A DNA stretch of 19,768 nt. It comes from CAZKTF01 sp964555565 (GTDB lineage: Bacteria; Planctomycetota; JAJSAM01; JAKLKS01). Location: NCBI GenBank assembly GCA_964555565.1, contig CAZKTF010000040.1, positions 1 to 19,768 of the forward strand. Reading direction: 5' to 3'. Position numbers and translations under genes: made by a program. Shown here piece by piece: positions 14,486 through 19,768 of the stretch. The notes beneath the pieces are model-generated. The model was not told the origin of the DNA. It did not search any database and saw only the letters and a program-made list of their open reading frames with translations. Every line of letters begins with the position of its first letter. The stretch's first letter is position 1.

Positions 14486-15059
14486 TGTCCACCACCTGGT
14501 CGAAGACGGCCCGGCCGAGGGAGTAGGCGACCTCCCCGGTGAGGCCGTTCACCTCCACGGAGAAGGCCTGTCGCTCCGGGTCCTCGATCTCCTCGGAGAC
14601 GATCCGGATGAGAAAGCCGTTGGGGGTGATCTCGCCGAGGGGGGTGAAGCGGACCGTCAGCTGCCCGCTGGTCACCGTGTCGCTCGTCGAGACCTGGACC
14701 CCCTCGAAGCGCACGCCGCGCGGCAGGTCCAGGGGGTCCGTCGCCACGTCCTCCTGGTCCTCCTCCGCGCCCCCGCCCTCCGCGGCGGCGGAGGCCTCGC
14801 TCGGGACGGCCTTGCGGATCGACCAGAACTGGTGCTTGTCCAGGTCGATGACCATCTCGAAGGGGCGGGCCTCGTGGATGGCCTCCCCCCTGAGGAACTC
14901 GATGGTGGTCCCCACCTGGCGCCCCGAGGAGGAGAGCCGCGAGGCCCCCGTCACCCCGTCCAGGTGGAGGAACCCGTAGGTGAAGGCGAAGGCGATGATC
15001 GCGAGCGCGATGAGGAGTTCGACGAAGGTGAAGCCCGCGGCGGGGTCGCGGCGCGCCAC
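14466..15059 (-). CDS. gspH: Type II secretion minor pseudopilin GspH
   Basis: A 197-residue minor pseudopilin. It has a short leader and cleavage site PAAG|FTFVELLIALAIIAFA, with Glu14 at +5. GRQVGTTIEFLRGEAIHEARPFEMVID (46-72) is the GspH/FimT 'L-x-x-x-L-x-x-A-R-x-x-A-x-x-x-x-x-x-V-x-(L/V)' pattern. The mature body contains an acidic Ala/Glu/Asp-rich insert at about 86-107, then GQLTVRFTPLGEITPNGFLI (131-150), the C-terminal beta segment with the 'F-x-P-x-G' turn. The GTG start lies 1 nt after the gspG stop, and the end overlaps gspI by 20 nt. In T2SS, GspH links the pseudopilus tip to the GspG shaft. Confidence 0.85.
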   Translation of the reverse strand: MARRDPAAGFTFVELLIALAIIAFAFTYGFLHLDGVTGASRLSSSGRQVGTTIEFLRGEAIHEARPFEMVIDLDKHQFWSIRKAVPSEASAAAEGGGAEEDQEDVATDPLDLPRGVRFEGVQVSTSDTVTSGQLTVRFTPLGEITPNGFLIRIVSEEIEDPERQAFSVEVNGLTGEVAYSLGRAVFDQVVDSATMGP

Positions 15060-15060
15060 G

Positions 15061-15495
15061 CTACTTCCCGGGCTCCCCCTCGTCCTCGTCCAGGTGCTCG
15101 GAGTCCAGGTCGCGGTCCTCGTCCTCGCCGCCCGGGTTCCCGTCGGCCCCGAAGGTGGTGATCACGAACTTCCGGGAGCCCGTCACCTCGTAGACGTAGA
15201 CGCGTCCCCAGGGGTCCTTGAGGCTCCCGTCGAAGATCCCCTCCGGGTTCTCCTTGAAGGGCTGCTTGAGCTCGTCGAGCTGCTGCGGGACCTTCCCCAT
15301 CTGGAGCAGGTAGATCCCGATGGCCTTCTTGATCTCGGCGATGTCGCTCTTCGCCCGCACCCGGCGGGCCTGGCCGACGGCCCCGAAGACCTTGATCCCC
15401 ACGATGGTCGCGAGGATCCCGATGATCGTGATGACCACGAGGAGCTCGACCAGGGAGAACCCCCGCTCCCGCTCCCTGCCGGACCGCGCGCGCAT
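15061..15495 (-). CDS. gspG: Type II secretion major pseudopilin GspG (canonical copy)
   Basis: A 144-residue protein, the usual GspG length. The leader MRARSGRERERG is basic and is cleaved before FSLVELLVVITIIGILATIV, with Glu17 at +5. DIAEIKKAIGIYLLQMGKVP (56-75), NPEGIFDGSLKDPWGRVYVY (88-107), then FGADGNPGGEDEDRDLDSEH are the standard GspG helix, the DPWG-x-x-Y segment and the calcium-binding loop. It forms the shaft of the pseudopilus that pushes substrates through the secretin. I choose the ATG at 15495 over an upstream in-frame ATG at 15621 because of a perfect AGGAGG 8 nt before it and because the short leader is correct for a prepilin. The last two thirds are closely related to the gene at 16870-17313. 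Confidence 0.93.
   Translation of the reverse strand: MRARSGRERERGFSLVELLVVITIIGILATIVGIKVFGAVGQARRVRAKSDIAEIKKAIGIYLLQMGKVPQQLDELKQPFKENPEGIFDGSLKDPWGRVYVYEVTGSRKFVITTFGADGNPGGEDEDRDLDSEHLDEDEGEPGK
15163..15253. repeat. 91-bp perfect direct repeat, copy 1 (in gspG)
   Basis: This block is identical base for base with 16972-17062, in the same orientation and at an offset of exactly 1809 nt. It encodes the segment around NPEGIFDGSLKDPWGRVYVY and onward to RKFV. Homology without gaps extends on both sides (about 15061-15358 versus 16870-17167), but there it is interrupted by substitutions, 33 in about 298 positions by my hand count. Confidence 0.9.
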
Positions 15496-15697
15496 GCCTG
15501 GGACCTCCTGCCGGATTCCCCCTATTGGACGCCCCCGGGGCGGGGGAGGCGGCAACTTTCCGCGGGGGCCGGGGGGTCCTCCGGGAATCCCGGTCGGTGA
15601 CCACGACAGGAAACCCGCCACGGGGCGGCTTCGGCCAGCGTCAACGGATCCCTTGAGGGAAGGGGAGTCCCGGCTCCTCGCCCTCCGGGCGGCGCAC
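15496..15697. other. Gap between the HNH gene and canonical gspG
   Basis: A 202-nt non-coding stretch. Apart from the gspG ribosome binding site it holds GC-rich sequence and the string GGCGTCCAATAG (complement of 15524-15535). A near copy, GGCGTCCAACAG, lies upstream of the second gspG-like gene. No clear terminator or promoter is seen. Confidence 0.5.
15504..15509 (-). promoter_or_regulatory. Ribosome binding site of gspG
   Basis: A perfect AGGAGG on the minus strand, 8 nt before the ATG at 15495. It decides the start codon of canonical gspG and implies strong, independent translation, which most neighbouring genes do not show. Confidence 0.8.
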
Positions 15698-16612
15698 CTA
15701 CAACGGAGGGGCCCTCGGCCCCACCTCCCTCCCGTCCCGCGTGTAGAACCGCGGCGCGTCCGAGGGTCCCTCCGCCCGGAGTTTCCCGTCGTCCAGCATC
15801 CCGTGGTGCCACCGGCATAGCCTGAGGAGGTTCCCGGCCTCCCGGTCCCCTCCGAGCGCGTGCGCCCTCCGGTGCGCGTAGTGCACCCACACCCGGTTCG
15901 GGCAGCACGGCACCTGGCAGCCGTCCTGCTTTCGCCCCGACACCGCCCGCCTGACTACCGCCGGGATGTATCTCTTGCCGGGGATCTCCGCCGTGTCCGG
16001 GAGCCGCCTCGTCCCGGGCTCCTTCCTGAGCGGGTCCCTGGCGTCGAGGTAGTGCTCCGCCAGCACCTCCACCGTCTCCCCCTCGCTGAGCAGCCTCTCG
16101 GCGCTCCGGCTGGCGATCTCCCGCGCCCGGTCGAAGGCGTCCTTCCCCCGGGGGGAGAGCAGGGCCGTGACCTCGACCAAGGGAACGTCCCTGTGCACCT
16201 GCTCCATCCTCTTCCGTACCGCCCGCACGACTTCCCGCGTCGTCTGCCCCTCGGCGAAGGAGATCCAGTCGTCGCCCGGGACGAGGAGCGAGGGGTCCGA
16301 GAGCACCTTCCCGAGCTCCGCCGCGCTTTCGACCGACAGCAGCCCCGCGAGCACCTTCGCCTCGAGGAGGGGAGAGGCCACGAGGGCCCGGCCGAGGTCG
16401 AGGAGCGAACGGGTCTCCCGGGCCGAGAGCCCCCGGCGCTCCCCCCACTGGGAGAGCGAGGAGGACCCCTCGCGGCGATAGAGGCGCGAGGCCGAAAGGC
16501 GTCCAAGGGCCCGGGCGAGGCGGACGTCGGCCGCGCGCTTCTCGGAGAGGAGGCGGCGCGCCTCGATCTCCTCGGCCGAGGAGGGCCTCGCGGAGAGCAT
16601 CGCAATCGTCAT
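15698..16612 (-). CDS. HNH endonuclease-domain protein (DUF222-like layout)
   Basis: A 304-residue protein. The C-terminal third is an HNH/McrA-type nuclease domain: VRRAVSGRKQDGCQVPCCPN (about 220-239), HYAHRRAHALGGDREAGNLL, LCRWHHGMLDDGKL. The paired CxxxC/Cys and Cys-x-x-HH elements would hold the zinc or metal centre, and the 'GG...NL-x-x-LC-x-x-HH' order is typical. The N-terminal 200 residues are helical and charged (RSLLDLGRALVASPLLEAKV, and so on), like the DUF222-type helical region found before many such HNH domains. The family has been linked to mobile or selfish elements, but the substrate of this protein is unknown. It interrupts a T2SS operon between two gspG-type genes. Codon use is slightly less GC-extreme than that of its neighbours (more AGC, CGA and TAT), hinting at acquisition. 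The ATG at 16612 has no Shine-Dalgarno; an in-frame ATG at codon 5 is possible. Confidence 0.85.
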   Translation of the reverse strand: MTIAMLSARPSSAEEIEARRLLSEKRAADVRLARALGRLSASRLYRREGSSSLSQWGERRGLSARETRSLLDLGRALVASPLLEAKVLAGLLSVESAAELGKVLSDPSLLVPGDDWISFAEGQTTREVVRAVRKRMEQVHRDVPLVEVTALLSPRGKDAFDRAREIASRSAERLLSEGETVEVLAEHYLDARDPLRKEPGTRRLPDTAEIPGKRYIPAVVRRAVSGRKQDGCQVPCCPNRVWVHYAHRRAHALGGDREAGNLLRLCRWHHGMLDDGKLRAEGPSDAPRFYTRDGREVGPRAPPL

Positions 16613-16869
16613 ACGAACATAAGCATACCACAGGCGCAGGACAGAAGCCGGGAAACGAGGCTACCCCAGCGGGGAAGACCCGGGATCCATGACTACTAGT
16701 AAAATACGACCAAAACGGCCGCCGGCCGCTGCCTTGGGCCCCCGACGCTCCCGCGCGGCGGGCCGCGGCGTTTCCTCTCCCTTCAAGGTGCCGTTGTCGC
16801 TGCCTCGGGCGGCCGGACGGGCGAGAAGTCAGCCGTGGCAGGCATGGGCTGGTCGAGGGGGGGAGAGCG
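16613..16869. other. Gap between the second gspG-like gene and the HNH gene
   Basis: A 257-nt non-coding stretch with a local AT-rich island (about 16686-16716 and 16610-16630), unusual in this genome. The HNH promoter candidate is here. GC-rich inverted repeats around 16717-16770 could form hairpins but lack a following T-tract. No gene is supported. Confidence 0.5.
16622..16650 (-). promoter_or_regulatory. Possible promoter of the HNH gene, leaderless
   Basis: On the minus strand TATGCT (complement of 16622-16627) resembles a -10 box. About 17 nt upstream there is only a poor -35 (CGGCTT). Transcription starting 6-8 nt downstream would begin within a few bases of the ATG at 16612, matching the absence of a Shine-Dalgarno. 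A separate promoter would let the HNH gene be expressed apart from the secretion operon. This is a weak pattern call. Confidence 0.25.
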
Positions 16870-17313
16870 CTACCTCCCGGGCCCCCCCTCCTCCTCGTCC
16901 AGGTGGTCGGAGTCGAGGTCGCGGTCGTCGTCGTTCCCACCCGGCTTGCCGTCGGCCCCGAAGGTGGTGACCACGAACTTCCGGGAGCCCGTCACCTCGT
17001 AGACGTAGACGCGTCCCCAGGGGTCCTTGAGGCTCCCGTCGAAGATCCCCTCCGGGTTCTCCCGGAAGGATCGCCTGAGATCATCGAGCCGTTGCGGGAG
17101 CTTCCCCATCTGGAGCCGGTAGATCTGGATGGCCTTCTTCATCTCGGCGATGTCGCCCTCGGCCCTCGTGCGTGGACGTTGACGAATGGGGCTCACTTGC
17201 TTCACGCCGCTCGCGAGCGCCGCCAGGAAAGCGAGGCCCGCGAGAACCGGGAGGGCGAAGAGGAGCCCGATTTCCGAGGAAGCCTTCGGCCGCTCGTCCC
17301 GTCCCGTGCCCAT
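16870..17313 (-). CDS. GspG-like paralogue with a non-prepilin N-terminal anchor
   Basis: A 147-residue protein whose residues from about 53 to the end match canonical GspG (DIAEMKKAIQIYRLQMGKLP, NPEGIFDGSLKDPWGRVYVY, FGADGKPGGNDDDRDLDSDH). The calcium-loop Asp residues are retained. The N-terminus is unrelated: MGTGRDERPKASSE, then a plain hydrophobic helix IGLLFALPVLAGLAFLAALA (15-34), then a basic linker SPIRQRPRTR. There is no G|FxxxE prepilin peptidase site and no Glu at +5, so it should not be cleaved by GspO or packed into a pseudopilus in the usual way. A bitopic membrane protein displaying the GspG globular domain is the simplest reading. The ATG at 17313 has only a weak purine run upstream; it lies 96 nt after gspF. 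It could be a decoy, regulator or assembly factor for GspG, or a decaying duplicate. The intact frame and acidic C-terminus argue against simple decay. Confidence 0.82.
   Translation of the reverse strand: MGTGRDERPKASSEIGLLFALPVLAGLAFLAALASGVKQVSPIRQRPRTRAEGDIAEMKKAIQIYRLQMGKLPQRLDDLRRSFRENPEGIFDGSLKDPWGRVYVYEVTGSRKFVVTTFGADGKPGGNDDDRDLDSDHLDEEEGGPGR
16972..17062. repeat. 91-bp perfect direct repeat, copy 2 (in the gspG paralogue)
   Basis: Identical to 15163-15253. The surrounding homologous sequence differs at roughly one position in eight to ten, so the identical block is more conserved than its flanks even at wobble positions. Confidence 0.9.
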
Positions 17314-17409
17314 GGTCTTCGCCCCGTGCCACCGGCACGCTGTTGGACGCCGGCGGCGGGATCGGGACGGCGCCGTTCCGCAGTGACCCGGCCGCGCGGG
17401 GCGCTCCCC

Positions 17410-18636
17410 CTACTTCGAGATGCTCGACCCGATGTCCATGATGGGCAGGAGGACTGCGATCACGATGAACCCGACGACGACCGCCATCGCGACGATCAGG
17501 ACGGGCTCGATGATGGAGGTGAGCTTCGTGGTCGTCACCTCCAGCTCCTCGTCGTAGGACTCGGCCACGCGCTCGAGCATCTCCTCGAGCTGCCCCGACT
17601 GCTCCCCGATGCTGATCATGTAGCCCACGACCGGGGGGAAGACCCCGCTCCGCTTCATCGGCGTCGCGATGTCGGCCCCCTCGAGGATGCGGTCGTGGAT
17701 CTCCCCGATCACCCGGGAGAGCACCTGGTTGTTGACGACGTTCTGGACGATGGTCAGGGCCTGGAGCGCCGGGACGCCGCTCTTGAGGAGCGTGGAGAGC
17801 GTCACGGCGAACCTCGAGACGGCGGACTTCTTGAGGAGGTCCCCGAAGATCGGGAGCCGGAGGAGGAAGCGGTCGCGCCGGTACCGGAACGTCGCGCTCC
17901 GGAGCGCCCCGCGGTAGAGGAACCAGACCAGGATCGCCCCGAGGGCGACGAGGTACCAGGAGCCCTTCACGAAGTCCGAGACCCCGATGAGGATCTGCGT
18001 GGGGAGGGGGAGGACGTGCGCCTTCTTCGCCGCGGTGACGACCTGCAGGATCCTCGGGACCACGAAGGTCATGAGGCCGATCACCACGATGGTCCCGACG
18101 ATGACCATGACCATCGGGTAGGCCAGGGCCGCCCTGACGCGGGCGCGGATCCGGTTCTGCCGCTGGATGAAGTCCCCGAGCCTCTTGAGGACCCCGTCCA
18201 GGTTGCCCGCGGCCTCGCCCGCCTTGACCATGTTCACGTAGAGGTCGTTGAAGTAGGCCGGGTGGAAGGCGAGGGCGTCGGCGAGCGAGGCCCCCTGCGT
18301 CACCTTCTCGCGCACGTCGCGGAGCACCCCCTCCACGTCGGGGTGCTCGGCCTGGTCGATGAGGGCGCCGAGCGACTGCGCCAGCGGGATCCCGCTCTTC
18401 AGCATCGTGGCGAGCTGCCGCGTGATCCCGGAGACCTCCTCGCTGTGCCGGCGCTTGAGGAAGGACGGGAGCCAGTCCCGGCGCTTCCCGCCGATGTCCT
18501 CCTTGACGCGGAGGTCCACCACGTGGACCTTCTGGTCGCGGAGCTTCGTGCGGGCCTCGCGCGCCGTGTCCGCGTCGAGGATCCCCTCGCGGACCTTCCC
18601 CGTCGTTTCGAGGGCGCGGTACTGGAAGACCGGCAT
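17410..18636 (-). CDS. gspF: Type II secretion inner-membrane platform protein GspF
   Basis: A 408-residue protein, exactly the usual GspF length. GspF anchors the ATPase GspE and helps load pseudopilins. The start MPVFQYRALETTGKVREGIL (1-20) is the standard opening. Two T2SSF domains are visible at about 70-194 (TRQLATMLKSGIPLAQSLGA, then VKAGEAAGNLDGVL) and 273-395 (FAVTLSTLLKSGVPALQAL, then ISIGEQSGQLEEMLERVAE). Transmembrane helices lie at about 171-196, 224-242 and 377-400. The conserved P-x-(V/I)-x-x-x-G after the last repeat is present (IIEPVLIVAMAVVVGFI). I take the ATG at 18636, 8 nt after the gspE stop; the open frame upstream of it is the wrong frame of gspE. Confidence 0.95.
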   Translation of the reverse strand: MPVFQYRALETTGKVREGILDADTAREARTKLRDQKVHVVDLRVKEDIGGKRRDWLPSFLKRRHSEEVSGITRQLATMLKSGIPLAQSLGALIDQAEHPDVEGVLRDVREKVTQGASLADALAFHPAYFNDLYVNMVKAGEAAGNLDGVLKRLGDFIQRQNRIRARVRAALAYPMVMVIVGTIVVIGLMTFVVPRILQVVTAAKKAHVLPLPTQILIGVSDFVKGSWYLVALGAILVWFLYRGALRSATFRYRRDRFLLRLPIFGDLLKKSAVSRFAVTLSTLLKSGVPALQALTIVQNVVNNQVLSRVIGEIHDRILEGADIATPMKRSGVFPPVVGYMISIGEQSGQLEEMLERVAESYDEELEVTTTKLTSIIEPVLIVAMAVVVGFIVIAVLLPIMDIGSSISK

Positions 18637-18644
18637 CGCCCGAC

Positions 18645-19768
18645 CTAGAAGACGTCCAGCTGCGTGACGCGGAGGATCTCCTCCACCGTCGTCTGGCCGT
18701 GGACGACCTTGGCCGCCCCGTCCATGCGGAGGGTGCGGCAGCCGCGCTCGATCGAGCCCTTCTTGATGGTCGTGGCGGAGGCCCGGATCATGATCTGCTC
18801 CTTCACAACCTCGTCCACCGGGAGGATCTCGTAGATCGCCGTCCTGTCCGTGTAGCCCGTCTGGAAGCAGTTCGGGCACCCGGTACCGCGGTGGAGCTTC
18901 CCGTTGGGCAGGTCGGAGAGCCGGAGCCCGATCTCCCCGAGCTCCTTCACGTCGGCCTCCTCGGGGGTGTAGGCCTGGCGGCACTCGGGACAGACGAGGC
19001 GCACGAGGCGCTGGGCGATCACCAGGAGGACCGAAGACGCCACCAGGTAGGGCTCGACCCCGAAGTTGAGCATGCGGGCCACGGCGCCGGCGGAGTCGTT
19101 GGTGTGCAGCGTGGAGAACACCAGGTGCCCCGTGAGGGCCGCCTGGGTCGCGATGCGCGCGGTCTCCTCGTCGCGGATCTCGCCCACCATCATGATGTCC
19201 GGGTCCTGGCGCAGGAGGCTGCGCAGGCCCGCGGCGAAGGTGAGCCCCTTCTTGTTGTTGACCTGGATCTGGCTGATCGACTCCAGGTGGTACTCGATGG
19301 GGTCCTCGATGGTGATGACGTTCTTCTGCGACGAGTTGATCCGCTGGAGGGAGGCGTAGAGAGTGGTCGTCTTCCCCGAGCCCGTGGGGCCCGTGACCAG
19401 GATGATCCCGTGGGAGTAGTGGATGAAGCGGTCCACCAGCACGCGGTCGCTCGCGCCGAGGCCGATCTCCTCGAGCTGGAGGATGCGGGCGGTGAGGTCG
19501 AGGAGGCGCATCACGATCCGCTCCCCCTGGGACGTGGGGACCGAGGAGATGCGGACGTCCACCTCGCCGTCGCCGAGCTTGATGGTGGCGCGGCCGTCCT
19601 GGGGGAGCCGCCGCTCGGCGATGTCCATCTTCCCCATGACCTTGACGCGGGAGATCACCGCCTCCTGCACCTTCTTCGGGATCGCCTCCATGTCGTACAG
19701 GATGCCGTCGATCCGGTAGCGCACCTGGAGGCGGTCCTCGTAGGGCTGGAGGTGGACGTCCGAGGCGC
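18645..19768 (-). CDS. gspE: Type II secretion ATPase GspE, 5' part missing
   Basis: The last 373 residues of a secretion ATPase; the beginning lies beyond the right edge. The first visible residues ASDVHLQPYEDRLQVRYRID are the standard GspE N2-domain segment and show that the gene continues past the edge. Walker A GPTGSGKTTTLYASL is coded near 19348-19391. The Asp box is VITIEDPIEYHL, Walker B is LLRQDPDIMMVGEIRDEET, and the His box contains TGHLVFSTLHTNDS. The zinc-binding four-cysteine loop is CPEC...CPNC (around 18867-18989), which is present in GspE and PilB. It hydrolyses ATP on the cytoplasmic face to power pseudopilus growth. It could be PilB of a type IV pilus system, but the adjacent gspF and gspG-J order favours T2SS. 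It is the most upstream gene of the visible operon. Confidence 0.95.
   Translation of the reverse strand, partial: ASDVHLQPYEDRLQVRYRIDGILYDMEAIPKKVQEAVISRVKVMGKMDIAERRLPQDGRATIKLGDGEVDVRISSVPTSQGERIVMRLLDLTARILQLEEIGLGASDRVLVDRFIHYSHGIILVTGPTGSGKTTTLYASLQRINSSQKNVITIEDPIEYHLESISQIQVNNKKGLTFAAGLRSLLRQDPDIMMVGEIRDEETARIATQAALTGHLVFSTLHTNDSAGAVARMLNFGVEPYLVASSVLLVIAQRLVRLVCPECRQAYTPEEADVKELGEIGLRLSDLPNGKLHRGTGCPNCFQTGYTDRTAIYEILPVDEVVKEQIMIRASATTIKKGSIERGCRTLRMDGAAKVVHGQTTVEEILRVTQLDVF

Noticed and set aside
15496..15621. Longer GspG starting at 15621
   Set aside because: The extra 42 residues are Pro/Gly-rich, would place a long leader before the prepilin site, and ignore the perfect AGGAGG before 15495.
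16677..16705. Cluster of restriction-site-like words (CCCGGG, GGATCC, ACTAGT) suggesting vector contamination
   Set aside because: The order and spacing do not match a cloning polylinker I know, and the flanking sequence is continuous with the operon. Coincidence in a short AT-rich island is simpler.

Overview
The window is very GC-rich, with almost every wobble position G or C, frequent GTG and TTG starts, and tightly packed or overlapping genes. It reads as chromosomal DNA of a Gram-negative-type bacterium: it has an outer-membrane efflux lipoprotein, several lipoboxes and a type II secretion (T2SS) operon. Cytochrome c maturation by System II (ResB/CcsA), menaquinone synthesis by the futalosine route (MqnA), and a short protein ending in an ITGQDFG...WERWW motif that I associate with Planctomycetota together suggest a high-GC planctomycete or a related uncultured lineage. 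That placement is an inference; no rRNA or other decisive marker is present.

Layout. 1-1588 (minus): a CzcC/TolC-type efflux lipoprotein, followed by a partial second lipoprotein that runs off the left edge and seems frameshifted by a 4-bp tandem duplication. 1757-3419 (plus): a zinc-ribbon membrane protein with a GspG-like C-terminal domain, a small two-helix membrane protein and a universal stress protein. 3420-3696: a cluster of nested palindromes and inverted repeats. 3697-9032 (plus): a long-chain polyprenyl diphosphate synthase, a large ResB, an overlapping CcsA and a DUF2071 protein. 9035-10240 (minus): miaA and a 62-aa lipoprotein. 10361-11659 (plus): hisS, convergent with nadD (11676-12275, minus). 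12324-13109 (plus): mqnA, divergent from nadD across a 48-nt gap that holds another copy of the palindrome.

13128-19768 (minus) is a T2SS operon read from right to left: gspE (partial), gspF, a second gspG-like gene, an HNH endonuclease gene, canonical gspG, gspH, gspI and gspJ. The ATPase (GspE) and platform protein (GspF) would drive assembly of a pseudopilus made of GspG with minor pseudopilins H, I and J.

The most unusual structure is inside this operon. The gspG-like gene at 16870-17313 is colinear without gaps with the C-terminal two thirds of the real gspG and includes a 91-bp perfectly identical block. It lacks the prepilin peptidase motif and has an ordinary membrane anchor instead, and an HNH endonuclease gene lies between the two copies. 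A second non-pilin protein carrying a GspG-like C-terminal domain lies near the other end of the window (1757-2410).

The polyprenyl synthase and MqnA both serve menaquinone, and ResB/CcsA attach haem to exported cytochromes, so the middle of the window has a respiratory theme. There is no gene-free stretch longer than 300 bases. I saw no rRNA, tRNA, CRISPR array, transposase or convincing intrinsic terminator.
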